From Ktedonobacteraceae bacterium (GTDB lineage Bacteria; Chloroflexota; Ktedonobacteria; Ktedonobacterales; Ktedonobacteraceae), in NCBI GenBank assembly GCA_035653615.1, contig DASRBN010000040.1:38641-102640 (forward strand): a DNA stretch of 64,000 nt, written 5' to 3'. The notes under the pieces were generated by a model. The model worked only from the letters and a program-made list of their open reading frames with translations, was not told the DNA's origin and did no database searches. Both the position numbers and the translations under genes were made by a program. How positions within the stretch are numbered: the first letter of the stretch is position 1; each line of letters opens with the position of its first letter. Below are positions 17,851 through 26,447 of this stretch, piece after piece.

Positions 17851-19308
17851 ATGGTAGACCATGGAGAACGCGAGGGACAGCGGCTCGGTAACTATCGCCT
17901 GACGCGTCTGCTAGGGAGAGGGGGATTTGCTGAAGTTTACGCCGGTGAGCATATTCACCTTGGGACTCAGGCGGCTATTAAAGTATTGAAAGCCAGACTG
18001 ACAAGCGAACAGATAGAGCCGTTTCGCAACGAGGCGCGCACTATTGCGCACTTGAGGCATCGTCATATTATCCGGGTTCTGGACTTTGATGTCGATGACG
18101 GTGTTCCTTTCCTCGTTATGGACTATGCTACGAATGGTACACTCCGCCAGCGTTACCCACCGGGAATATGTCTGACACCTGCTGATATCCTTCCGTTTGT
18201 CAAGCAAGCGGCTGTCGCACTGGATTATGCTCACTCGCGAAAACTAATCCATCGCGATGTCAAGCCTGAGAATCTGCTATTAGATGCCGACAATGAGCTT
18301 TTACTCAGTGATTTTGGCATCGCGGTGATTGCGCACACTTCGAGTTCTGGAGATATCCAGGATCAGGCCGGTACCATACCCTACATGGCACCCGAACAAA
18401 TCCGAGGCAGACCACGCATAGCCAGCGATCAATACTCCCTTGGAGTAGTGGTCTACGAGTGGCTTACGGGTAGCAGGCCTTTCACAGGGACAGTTGCCGA
18501 GATCATTACGCAAATCCTTACCGTACCTCCTCAACCTCTGCGTAAGAAAAATCCGGCCATCTCTGGCTCTCTGGAGCAAGTAGTAGAGCGGGCGCTGGCT
18601 AAAGATGCTCATCAGCGATTTACCAGCGTGCTGGAATTTGCGCAGGCTTTCGAAGCCACTATAGAACCAGGACGAATCACTCAATCCACCTCTTTGCCTG
18701 CCAGCATGCGGCTGTCTCCTTCAACTGCAACAGGCACCAATACATCCGAGGCTACGCCTCCACAGCAGAACAAAAAAACAGATCAGCAGCGGGTCAAAGA
18801 GCAATTGCTGGCTGAGGGAAATGCTCATGCTATGAACGGCAACTATCAAGAAGCAATTCGGGCCTACGACCGCGCTATTGCCCTTGATCCCAATGATGCC
18901 GCAGCCTACAACGCTCGTGGTATCGCCCACTATGCCCTTAAGCAGTTCCAGGCAGCCATTGCCGACTTTGAGCAGGCCATCACCCTCGACTCTATGTACC
19001 AACTCGCCTATCAGAACTTCAACCTCGCATATTCCGCCCTCAAAGAGCAATATTTAGATGAGGGTAATGGCCTTTATAATGCAGGTGAATACCAGCAGGC
19101 CATTGCTGCTTATGACCGGGCTATCGCTCTTGATCCGCAAGATGCCAGAGCCTTCAATTTCCGTGGAAGTGCCTACTTTGCTCTCAGACAGTTCTCACAA
19201 GCGATCGCAGACTTTAAGCAGGCCATTGCACTTCAGTCTGACTACGCCATTGCCCATCAGAACTGCAATCTTGCTTACTCTGCTCTTAAGAGCAGTAAGG
19301 TTCGGTAG
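17851..19308 (+). CDS. Ser/Thr protein kinase with C-terminal TPR repeats, 485 aa
   Basis: Hanks-type kinase. Seen: glycine loop LGRGGFAEVYAG (20-31), the ATP lysine in AAIKVLK, catalytic loop HRDVKPENLLL, LSDFGIAV, activation segment end GTIPYMAPEQ. After a Ser/Thr-rich linker come about four TPR units (NGNYQEAIRAYDRAIALDP; LKQFQAAIADFEQAITLD; AGEYQQAIAAYDRAIALDP; LRQFSQAIADFKQAIALQ). There is no membrane segment, so this is a soluble kinase likely recruited through its TPRs. Its promoter is at 17762. Confidence 0.93.
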   Translation: MVDHGEREGQRLGNYRLTRLLGRGGFAEVYAGEHIHLGTQAAIKVLKARLTSEQIEPFRNEARTIAHLRHRHIIRVLDFDVDDGVPFLVMDYATNGTLRQRYPPGICLTPADILPFVKQAAVALDYAHSRKLIHRDVKPENLLLDADNELLLSDFGIAVIAHTSSSGDIQDQAGTIPYMAPEQIRGRPRIASDQYSLGVVVYEWLTGSRPFTGTVAEIITQILTVPPQPLRKKNPAISGSLEQVVERALAKDAHQRFTSVLEFAQAFEATIEPGRITQSTSLPASMRLSPSTATGTNTSEATPPQQNKKTDQQRVKEQLLAEGNAHAMNGNYQEAIRAYDRAIALDPNDAAAYNARGIAHYALKQFQAAIADFEQAITLDSMYQLAYQNFNLAYSALKEQYLDEGNGLYNAGEYQQAIAAYDRAIALDPQDARAFNFRGSAYFALRQFSQAIADFKQAIALQSDYAIAHQNCNLAYSALKSSKVR

Positions 19309-19393
19309 GATTATAACCCTGTCTGCCTACTATTCCCTCTACACTGTGTTACAATATGCTCAAAGGAGCAGTATTTATAGCAGGGGAGCAAAA

Positions 19394-20305
19394 TTGATCG
19401 CACAACAGCAGGGCCGGGTGCAATATGTGCAGTTCGGCCATTTTCTTCAGTTTCCGAACCTCGTTCATGGTATTTTCACACGCCTGGGAGGGTGTAGCGA
19501 AGCGCCTTTCTGGGGATTGAATGTTTCATTTACAACTGGCGATAATATTGAACATGTGAAGCGTAATCGTTTGCTGGCGCTCTCGGCCCTTCAATTAGAC
19601 GCCTATCCCTGCGCCTCATTATGGCTGGTGCATGGAGCCGAGGTTGTGGTGGTCGATGAGCAGCCCTGGGAATGGCGCTTCGACCAGCCTTTTGTGACGC
19701 TGGCGGAAGAGCAAAAGGTTTTGCTGAGGACGGCGCATCCACGCTGGAAGGCCGATGCTTTTATTACGCGCAGGCGCGATATCTCGCTGGCAATAGCCTC
19801 AGCTGATTGCGTGCCTGTAATGCTTTATGATCCTGTGCAGGAGGCGATTGGCCTGGTACACGCTGGCTGGCGGGGTACCGCGCGCGGTATTGCCGCCATT
19901 ACCGTCGATGCGATGCGCGAGCAGTTCGGCAGCCGGCCAGAGCATATCTACGCGGGCATCGGCCCATCCATTGGGCCATGTTGCTACGAGATTTCTGAAG
20001 AGGTGCAGGGATACTTCCTGAGCAGGATCGAGTTCGATTTGCAGCCAACGGCGGTAGAGTATCGCAACCTGGTACGAGAGTCAGCCGTATTTGCTATAAA
20101 GGAACATGCTCACCGGAGGAGTTTGATGCTGGATTTGTGGGAGACGAACCGTAACCAGTTGCTTATGGCGGGCCTGTTGCCTGAACACATCGAATTGCCG
20201 GGCATCTGCACCAGCTGCGAAAAAGACCGTTTTTACTCGCATCGCGCCGAACATGGCAAGGCCGGGCGCTTCCCATCAATCATCGCCTTGAGGGATGCAG
20301 CATGA
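19394..20305 (+). CDS. pgeF: peptidoglycan editing factor / YfiH-type copper oxidase, 303 aa
   Basis: YfiH/PgeF family (multicopper polyphenol oxidase-like fold; also reported to act on misincorporated residues in peptidoglycan precursors or as a purine nucleoside phosphorylase). Seen: GIFTRLGGCSEAPFWGLNVS, WLVHGAEV, the metal/active-site groups ASADCVPVML and LVHAGWRGTARGI, GPSIGPCCYEI and CTSCEKDRFYSHRAEHG. The chosen start is TTG 19394 with AGGGGAG at 19382-19388; the longer frame from 19058 overlaps the kinase gene and adds non-homologous residues. The stop overlaps the yggS start (ATGA), so the two are translationally coupled. Confidence 0.88.
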   Translation: MIAQQQGRVQYVQFGHFLQFPNLVHGIFTRLGGCSEAPFWGLNVSFTTGDNIEHVKRNRLLALSALQLDAYPCASLWLVHGAEVVVVDEQPWEWRFDQPFVTLAEEQKVLLRTAHPRWKADAFITRRRDISLAIASADCVPVMLYDPVQEAIGLVHAGWRGTARGIAAITVDAMREQFGSRPEHIYAGIGPSIGPCCYEISEEVQGYFLSRIEFDLQPTAVEYRNLVRESAVFAIKEHAHRRSLMLDLWETNRNQLLMAGLLPEHIELPGICTSCEKDRFYSHRAEHGKAGRFPSIIALRDAA

Positions 20306-21021
20306 GTACGCAATCAACGATCACACTTGAACAGCTTACTTCAAATGTAGCGCAGGTGCATTCCGCGATGGCCGAAGCTGCTCAGAGGGTAGGGCGCATG
20401 CCCGAAGAGGTCACGCTGGTAGCAGTTTCAAAAACCGTCCCGCTGGAACTTGTGCGCATGGCGTATAATTTGGGAGTAAGAAATTTTGGTGAGAATCGTG
20501 TGCAAGACGCGGTGCCGAAGATCGCCGAATTTCATCCACCGGATGCGCGCTGGCACATGATCGGCCACCTGCAAACCAATAAGGCAGGCAAGGTAGTTGG
20601 GCAATTTTATTGCGTGCAGAGCGTGGATAGCCTGCACCTGGCGCAAACGTTGAACCGGCACGCAGGAGAACATGGGGTACGTCTTCCCATCCTGCTCCAG
20701 GTCAATGTTTCGGGCGAGTCCAGCAAAGAGGGCATGTCACCAGCTGAAACACCGGAGATGGCCCGTCAAATTCTGATGCTGCCGAACCTGGAAGTGCAGG
20801 GCTTGATGACCATCGCGCCGCTGGTTCAGGACCCGGAAGAGGTGCGCCCGGTTTTTCGCGGGTTGCGCGTCCTGCGCGATCAACTGCGAAGCCTGCTTCC
20901 GCAGAGCGCGTGGCAGCATCTCTCGATGGGCATGACCGACGACTATCGTATTGCAATTGAAGAGGGCGCTACCATCGTCCGTATAGGCCGGGCAATCTTT
21001 GGCGAGCGTGTTTACAAATGA
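20302..21021 (+). CDS. yggS: YggS family pyridoxal-phosphate homeostasis protein, 239 aa
   Basis: Single-domain TIM-barrel protein that binds PLP and keeps PLP and amino-acid pools balanced. Seen: TLVAVSKTVPLELVR with the PLP-binding Lys, NFGENRVQDAVPKI, WHMIGHLQTNKAGKVV, LQVNVSGESSKEGM, LEVQGLMTIAPL, and near the end LSMGMTDDYRIAIEEGATIVRIGRAIFG (split). Coupled to pgeF by a four-base overlap. Its stop codon TGA (21019-21021) is also the first triplet of a 40-bp tandem repeat. Confidence 0.95.
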   Translation: MSTQSTITLEQLTSNVAQVHSAMAEAAQRVGRMPEEVTLVAVSKTVPLELVRMAYNLGVRNFGENRVQDAVPKIAEFHPPDARWHMIGHLQTNKAGKVVGQFYCVQSVDSLHLAQTLNRHAGEHGVRLPILLQVNVSGESSKEGMSPAETPEMARQILMLPNLEVQGLMTIAPLVQDPEEVRPVFRGLRVLRDQLRSLLPQSAWQHLSMGMTDDYRIAIEEGATIVRIGRAIFGERVYK

Positions 21022-21125
21022 CCTTGATACTTGCATCGGGGCTTTGCCCATGCGCGAATGACCTTGATATCTCTATCGCGATTTCGCCCGTGCGCGAATG
21101 CCTTTGATATCTCTATCGCGGCGAA
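21019..21125. repeat. tandem repeat of a 40-bp unit (about 2.6 copies)
   Basis: Units start TGACCTTGATACTTGCATCG (21019), TGACCTTGATATCTCTATCG (21059) and TGCCTTTGATATCTCTATCG (21099); the first two end in TGCGCGAA. The third runs into CGCGGCGAAGCCGCG and a family B copy near 21132-21172. The first unit supplies the yggS stop codon. Confidence 0.75.
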
Positions 21126-21208
21126 GCCGCGTAGGGGCCGGTTTACCGTACACACCGCCGATTTATCGGCCAGTGTAACAGCCCATAATAAAGAGAAAGC
21201 TTTAAACC

Positions 21209-21703
21209 ATGAAACCTGAAGATATCCTGTTTGGCCGTCGCATTCGCCAGAACCATGCTCTGGAACATGCCACCATAACCGTGTTGAGCCGCATGGTGCC
21301 GGACCTGCGCGTCAGCGCCCGTTCCAGTTCAACCGGCTTTATCATTTTCGGCGATGTCGATCTTGGGCAACTGCGCCGCGCTGTGGATGAGGCGCTGGCT
21401 CGCCTGCAGGCCGGCGAAGCGGAGCTTGCCATCCATCCAAACTGCGGTACCAATCTTGTCGTTGGCATGTCGGTCGTCACCATTGGCACGCTGCTCGGCA
21501 TGACCTCCAGCCGCGCTCGCACGCGCATCGCCTCCACTGCCGCCTCCTCTCTGGCCGGATATGCAGCGGCTCGACCGCTGGGCGAATACGTGCAGAGGCA
21601 TTTCACCACGCTACCGGACCTTAAAGGAGTGCGCGTGACGGAGATCTTCCGCCGCAAAGTCCTCGGATTTACCATCGTCGAGGTACGTACCGTTCAGGAG
21701 TAA
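21209..21703 (+). CDS. DUF6391-like membrane-associated protein, 164 aa
   Basis: Seen: the family-like opening GRRIRQNHALEHATITVL, a central region with SSTGFIIFGDVD, HPNCGTNLVVGMSVVTIGTLLGM (a hydrophobic stretch) and a C-terminal REIFRRKVLGFTIVEV-like strand. Proteins with NHALEHATI occur in cyanobacteria and Chloroflexi; function unknown. It lies between yggS and yggT, a conserved neighbourhood linked to cell division and envelope in other bacteria. The family name is from memory of the NHALEHAT motif. Confidence 0.72.
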   Translation: MKPEDILFGRRIRQNHALEHATITVLSRMVPDLRVSARSSSTGFIIFGDVDLGQLRRAVDEALARLQAGEAELAIHPNCGTNLVVGMSVVTIGTLLGMTSSRARTRIASTAASSLAGYAAARPLGEYVQRHFTTLPDLKGVRVTEIFRRKVLGFTIVEVRTVQE

Positions 21704-21709
21704 AAAGAT

Positions 21710-21994
21710 ATGTTAGGTGTGCCACCGGATCATGGCATTATATACGCAATCATCGAATATGGCATCTATGTGCTCATTTTCGCACTGCTTGTACGCGTCG
21801 TTGCCTCGTGGTTTCGCATTGATGAACGCTATGCTATTATTCGTTTCCTGGCCAAACTGACCGATCCATTTATCAGGCCTATTCGCCGTCTCGTGGGGTC
21901 GGTAGGTGTGATTGATTTCTCATTTCTGATCGCCTGGTTTTTGCTGCTTACGATACAAATCCTACTGCTGCAGGCACTGCCCGCGGGCTGGTAG
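21710..21994 (+). CDS. yggT: YggT family membrane protein, 94 aa
   Basis: Small integral membrane protein with two hydrophobic segments (IYAIIEYGIYVLIFALLVRVVAS and FSFLIAWFLLLTIQILLLQAL) separated by the diagnostic loop LAKLTDPFIRPIRRLV. YggT relatives are linked to osmotic tolerance, division and protein complexes at the septum. It starts seven bases after the DUF6391-like gene. Order pgeF-yggS-x-yggT-yggU matches the classical cluster seen in many bacteria. Confidence 0.9.
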   Translation: MLGVPPDHGIIYAIIEYGIYVLIFALLVRVVASWFRIDERYAIIRFLAKLTDPFIRPIRRLVGSVGVIDFSFLIAWFLLLTIQILLLQALPAGW

Positions 21995-22009
21995 ACAGGC
22001 AGACAAGAT

Positions 22010-22168
22010 ATGCGCCTGAGCGTGCGCGTCATTCCGCGCAGCAAGAAGAATACACTGGAATAGGATCGGGGGATACTGAAGGCAAGGTTAACGGCGGCCC
22101 CGGTGGATGGAGCCGCTAATGAAGCCTTGATCGCCCTCGTCCCTTTTATTCTCTTATCCCTGCACTAA
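22010..22168 (+). pseudogene. yggU: YggU/DUF167 gene broken by an in-frame TAG and truncated
   Basis: From ATG 22010 the frame reads MRLSVRVIPRSKKNTLE, then TAG at 22061-22063, then in the same frame DRGILKARLTAAPVDGAAN followed by EALIALV and a non-homologous tail to TAA at 22166. This is the DUF167 signature (RVxPxSKxN, LKxRLxAxPVDGxAN). The family normally has about 95 residues; the C-terminal third is missing, replaced where the convergent kinase gene begins (22154). It sits right after yggT, its usual place. Confidence 0.85.
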
Positions 22169-24937
22169 AAAGGTTCCCGCTGCCACGGCGCTTTCCATGT
22201 GGATAAAGCCGCCTTGAGCCACGTACAGGATAAGGACGACCTTATTGATGGGATTACCATCTGTCCCAAAAGCGATCTGCCCGCTTACCCCCTGGAAAGC
22301 ATTCGGCCCATTGATTTGCGAAAGCGCCTGCTGCAAGCCTGCCGGCGTGATTTTCGAATTTGACCCTTTCTGCAGGATATTGGCGCTGGCATGCAGAATT
22401 GCCAGCATCGCGTCATAGGAGAGCATGACATCATTGTCTGCCCGCGTGTAGCCGTAGGGACTGCCGGTAATCGTCCGACCTTTCGGATTGAAGTACAGCG
22501 GATATTCCTGGAAGAACACAGGTTTCTGCGCCGTCAATTTCAGCACATCCCATTCATCAGGATAGGCAAACGAGGTGAAGCGCAGGCGATCAAAGCCCGC
22601 GTGTGCTGTAGGCGGATAACCTCCCAATTCATAGAGCGCATCTCCCCCAAGTATCTGCAAGGTAGCGAATGGTCCCGAAGTGGGTAGATTTTGCAGCAGG
22701 ACTGCCACATCGTTGGAATAGCCGGAAAAGTAGATCAGGTCGGGATTATGGCTCAGCGCATTGTTTAAAAGTGAGGGTAAATTACCCGTCTGACCTACGG
22801 TATAGTCCTCGGTAACTACGATGTTGTTGCCATCAGCTGTGAACTGCTTGCTAAAATCCGCTGCTAGCGTGCTGCTATACGGGTCATCAGGATCGACAAA
22901 GAGAGCGACATTCTTCGCGTGCAACTTTGTCTCGGCATAGTGAGCGCCCACCACGCCTTCGACACTATTAGGAGGCGCGACGCGGAAGAAGTAGGGCGAT
23001 ACATTTGTAAGCGAATCGGCGGACGCGGTTTGCGATACCATCGGGATATGCGCCGCGCTCAGTATTTTGACCGCCTCACTTGTGCGAGAACTGAACGGCC
23101 AGCCCATGACCCCTACAATGGTAGGATCTGATTGAGCCGCTTTCACAATTTGCTGTGCGACGAGAGTTGCATAGGCTGTCTGATTGCCTGAGTTCGCGAT
23201 CAGCAGGCGCACCAGCGTACCACCGAGCTTCACCCCGTCATTGTATTCTTTTTGCGCTACATAGGCTCCCTGGAGATCATCGCGTCCCACACCGACATTA
23301 TCTCCTGAAATCATGGTGCCAATGATGATGGTAATATGGGGGCTTCCTCCGCTGAGAACGCGTTGATCTTCAAGGTAGATCAAACTTTCAGCATCGCTTG
23401 TATCATTATTGACTTCCTGCTGCCACAGAGCCATGGCATCAGCAATATCACCGTTCCGGTAGTCGGCAGCCGCCTGCACTTTATATGAGCCAAAACCACT
23501 TGGCCTTTGGGTGTCGAAAGCGACGCTGCCGTCACTGATGCCAATGATTTCACCATCGGGCGCTTTGAACCCCCCAATGCCGTTGGCCGGGGGGGTGTTG
23601 CTAATCCCTGGCGTCGGGGTCGGTGTAGTACCCGAAGTTATGTTTGTTCCTCGACCGCGCACAAAGTACAGCGCGGCATAGGCGGCCAGGGCAATCAGGA
23701 AGATGATCAGGACGAATATCAGAAAGTTGCGCCCGAAGTGGTTGCTGCGCTGCTGCCTCAACTGGGGTGGTGGCGGATAGTTGCTGATCGGCGCAGGCGA
23801 ATATGCTTGGGATTGATGCACTGGTGGTACCGGCGTTAAAGGCGCGGGTTGCGGGCGCTGTGGCGATCTGGCCTGCGCAGGCTGGTTTGCGACGCCGGCA
23901 GTTCCAACAGCCGCAATCGGCCCGGATGTTCCCAGCGTGTAGCTGCTAATATTTCCCGAAACGCCGAAGCGCTTGTACAGAATATCATCAATATCGCGTT
24001 TCATGGCGGTCGCGCTCTGGTAGCGCTGCGTGATGTCGTTATTGAGGGCGCGCGAGAGGACGCGCTCGGTTTCCGGCGATATCTGTGGGTTCAACGTGCG
24101 CGCCGGTGGGTAGGAAAAGGGCGCGTAATCACGTGGGTCGCGGTTGGTCAGGATGTGATGCAGTGTAGCGCCAAGCGCGTACAGATCGGAACGCGGGTCC
24201 GCGTTGCCTTGATATTGTTCGGGCGGCGCGTAGCCGGGCGTGCCGAGCGCTGAGGTCTGCTTGCGCCTGGCATTGCGCGCGGCATCGGCGCGCGCAATGC
24301 CAAAATCGACCAGGTGCGCTCTTTTATCTTTCGAACTGATGATGATATTGGCGGGCTTGATGTCGCGGTGGACGACGGGCGGCGTTTGTTGAGCCAGGTA
24401 TTCAAGGACATCCAGCACCTGGGAAGCATAACTGAGCGCCTCGCGCTCCGGTACCGGCTTCTTGAGACGCTCCAGGCGTTGTTCCAGGTTTTCCCCATCC
24501 ACGTATTCCTGCACCATGAAGTAGTGCGAGCCTTCCTGGAAGCTGTCGGTGACATTAGGGATCAAGGGATGATCGAGGTGAGCCAGCGTGGTCACTTCGC
24601 GTTTGAAATTGCGCTCATCTTCTTTAAATTTGGCCGGGTCGCTGTTATCGGAGATGAGTTCTTTGATGACAACCGGCTTATTGTCCAGGCGTTTATCGGT
24701 CGCGACCATGGCAGCGCCCATACCGCCTTCGCCCAGAATCTTCGTAATGACGTAGCGGCCACCTTGTAGAGGGGTTCCAATAGTGAGCGCGCGAGAAGTG
24801 CCCTGCGCGCCGCTGGCGGTTCCACCGACGGTGACAGTACCGGCAGTGAGCGGGCCGGACTGTTTCAAAGCCATGCCGCAATTGGCGCAGAAATCCGCGT
24901 CGGGGCGATTTTGATATCTACAATTGGGACATTCCAT
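22154..24937 (-). CDS. membrane Ser/Thr kinase fused to a LivK-type ligand-binding domain, 927 aa
   Basis: Seen in order: a zinc-ribbon (CPNCRYQN...FCANCG, residues 3-21), a Hanks kinase (LGEGGMGAAMVATD, VVIKEL, HRDIKPANIII, LVDFGIA, GTPGYAPPEQ), a Pro/Gln-rich linker, one membrane helix (FLIFVLIIFLIALAAYAALYF, about residue 415), a short TPR-like stretch, then a periplasmic branched-chain-amino-acid-binding fold (IIIGTMISGDN, GVMGWPFSSRT, LILGG-like strands). Inference: the extracellular domain senses a small ligand and controls the cytoplasmic kinase. Start at 24937 is chosen because GGAGAGGG precedes it; an ATG 17 codons upstream is less likely. Confidence 0.92.
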   Translation of the reverse strand: MECPNCRYQNRPDADFCANCGMALKQSGPLTAGTVTVGGTASGAQGTSRALTIGTPLQGGRYVITKILGEGGMGAAMVATDKRLDNKPVVIKELISDNSDPAKFKEDERNFKREVTTLAHLDHPLIPNVTDSFQEGSHYFMVQEYVDGENLEQRLERLKKPVPEREALSYASQVLDVLEYLAQQTPPVVHRDIKPANIIISSKDKRAHLVDFGIARADAARNARRKQTSALGTPGYAPPEQYQGNADPRSDLYALGATLHHILTNRDPRDYAPFSYPPARTLNPQISPETERVLSRALNNDITQRYQSATAMKRDIDDILYKRFGVSGNISSYTLGTSGPIAAVGTAGVANQPAQARSPQRPQPAPLTPVPPVHQSQAYSPAPISNYPPPPQLRQQRSNHFGRNFLIFVLIIFLIALAAYAALYFVRGRGTNITSGTTPTPTPGISNTPPANGIGGFKAPDGEIIGISDGSVAFDTQRPSGFGSYKVQAAADYRNGDIADAMALWQQEVNNDTSDAESLIYLEDQRVLSGGSPHITIIIGTMISGDNVGVGRDDLQGAYVAQKEYNDGVKLGGTLVRLLIANSGNQTAYATLVAQQIVKAAQSDPTIVGVMGWPFSSRTSEAVKILSAAHIPMVSQTASADSLTNVSPYFFRVAPPNSVEGVVGAHYAETKLHAKNVALFVDPDDPYSSTLAADFSKQFTADGNNIVVTEDYTVGQTGNLPSLLNNALSHNPDLIYFSGYSNDVAVLLQNLPTSGPFATLQILGGDALYELGGYPPTAHAGFDRLRFTSFAYPDEWDVLKLTAQKPVFFQEYPLYFNPKGRTITGSPYGYTRADNDVMLSYDAMLAILHASANILQKGSNSKITPAGLQQALSQINGPNAFQGVSGQIAFGTDGNPINKVVLILYVAQGGFIHMESAVAAGTFLVQG

Positions 24938-24988
24938 TGCTTTGCCCTCTCCAATATCGGGATTGAGACACATTTGTGGGGCCATCAA

Positions 24989-25506
24989 AGTATGGGACGC
25001 ACCTGCCCCCTTTGTCTCAGCAGATTACAGGATTATACCTTGTTTCTTCATAAGAGTCGAGCGTTTTGCATGCATTCAGAAGCGCGTTAAGGATAGACAT
25101 ACTGTTGCATCCGCTCCTTACACATGTAATATACGCAAAGCAAAGGCAAAAGTTCAGCGGAGACAGTAGATGGACGGAGAGGGTAGAGGGAACGTACTGA
25201 GTGATCCTGGTCGTGTCATTCTGAGGGAAATAAGCCGAAGCCCTGCGGAACGAAAGGGAAGAATCTCTCTCGCCACTGTGTCATTGCGAACCCCGTCGTG
25301 TCATTCTGAGCGCAGCGAAGAATCCCAGCGCGACAGGGCACGGATTCTTCGCTGCGCTCAGAATGACATGGTGAGACTGTTCTGCTTCTCGGTTTACCGA
25401 TTTCGGTCGTGAAAGCCCATTATCGGCCTATGCGCGCTGATCTCGTAAGGGCGTACCACGTGCTGGATGAATCCGCACTCTACTGGTCGCCCGTCTCGTA
25501 TCCCGG
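24989..25506. repeat. gene-free region with two family A palindromes
   Basis: No convincing gene. A perfect 27-bp inverted repeat (arms 25299-25325 and 25342-25368, TGTCATTCTGAGCGCAGCGA start) and a degenerate half copy (about 25214-25265) occupy the middle. Short frames here are translations of the repeat. Confidence 0.75.
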
Positions 25507-25962
25507 TTAGAGATGCTGGCAGCGCAGCGAGATGATACCGGGGGCGAAATGATTTGCTTTCTGCAAGTATTCTTGCTCGTTTGCCTCGATCATCAGCTTG
25601 TGCATAACCACCACATCGCCATCAGGCAGCGGCTCCGCAGGTTGCAGGCAAAGCTCCATCACCGCACAGCCGCGCTCGTAGACCTTCACCAGTCCACCAG
25701 AACCGGGGATGCGGTACACGCGATTGTCTATGGTTGGACTTGAGACTTCCAGATATCCAAACTTGATCAGTTGCTGGTACTGGTTCTCTGAAAGCATTTC
25801 CCGCAGCAGCGCCTTGGCTCGACTTTCAGCCGAGAGATGCTCGCTTACCGACTCGCGAAATCGCCCCACGCGCCCATCAGGTGTCTGCGAGAGATAGTAG
25901 ATTGCCAGGAGCAGGAACAGCAGCCAGATACCAAGAAACAGGCTAAGTGTTTGTAGCATCAT
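25507..25962 (-). CDS. single-pass membrane protein of unknown function, 151 aa
   Basis: Seen: an N-terminal membrane helix (LSLFLGIWLLFLLLAIYYL, residues 5-23), then a soluble alpha/beta region with RIPGSGGLVKVYERGCAVMELC and a C-terminal half containing VVMHKLMIEANEQEYL. I do not recognise a family. It begins 14 bp after the 81-aa gene upstream and the two look like one operon. Confidence 0.72.
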   Translation of the reverse strand: MMLQTLSLFLGIWLLFLLLAIYYLSQTPDGRVGRFRESVSEHLSAESRAKALLREMLSENQYQQLIKFGYLEVSSPTIDNRVYRIPGSGGLVKVYERGCAVMELCLQPAEPLPDGDVVVMHKLMIEANEQEYLQKANHFAPGIISLRCQHL

Positions 25963-25976
25963 ATCGATTGAATTCC

Positions 25977-26222
25977 TTAGCCTCCTACCACCCGAGGTAC
26001 CATCACAATCTGCTCGGCAGTGCGGTCGAACTTCTCAATACGCTCTACAGTTTTACCTGGCTCTACCTTAAAGGCAGTAGCTCCACGCGCGCGCTCCTCA
26101 TTGAAGATGCGCTCAGCTTCTCGGATAGCCGCTACGGCTTCTGGATCGTGCGATTCGACCTTGCTCAGATCCCATTCGACTCGCTCGTCGCCGCGACGGG
26201 ACATCACCCGCAGCATACCCAT
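25977..26222 (-). CDS. conserved-looking small protein, 81 aa, function unknown
   Basis: Seen: MSRRGDERVEWD, DPEAVAAIREAERIFNEERARG (amphipathic helix) and a C-terminal KFDRTAEQIVMVPRVVGG. The composition (beta start, long helix, beta end) suggests a compact cytoplasmic domain. First gene of a two-gene operon with the 151-aa membrane protein. No motif indicates a function. Confidence 0.68.
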   Translation of the reverse strand: MGMLRVMSRRGDERVEWDLSKVESHDPEAVAAIREAERIFNEERARGATAFKVEPGKTVERIEKFDRTAEQIVMVPRVVGG

Positions 26223-26447
26223 GGTCTAACTCCTTCTTCTGTACGAGCTTGAAGCTCATCCATCGAGTACAACCCCTGCCTTTGTTTGTTCCTCCCTCTC
26301 CACCCACCCACCTGCACAATGGGGATAGAATCAGCATAGCATGCATTACCCAAAAGAGTCAAGGGCAACGGCCAGGAAAAATGAGAAAGGAACAGGTCAT
26401 AGTAGGGGCGCACCCTTGAGGTCGCCCTTTCTTTCCATGCCCCAGGC

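Noticed and set aside
19058..19393. N-terminal extension of PgeF
   Set aside because: It overlaps the kinase-TPR gene in another frame and lacks family similarity; TTG 19394 has a good ribosome site.
21019..21125. possible CRISPR array
   Set aside because: Units are contiguous 40-bp tandem repeats without unique spacers, and no cas genes are near.
25170..25412. 80-codon frame containing CHSERSEESQ
   Set aside because: It is a translation of a family A palindrome in an intergenic region with no ribosome site.
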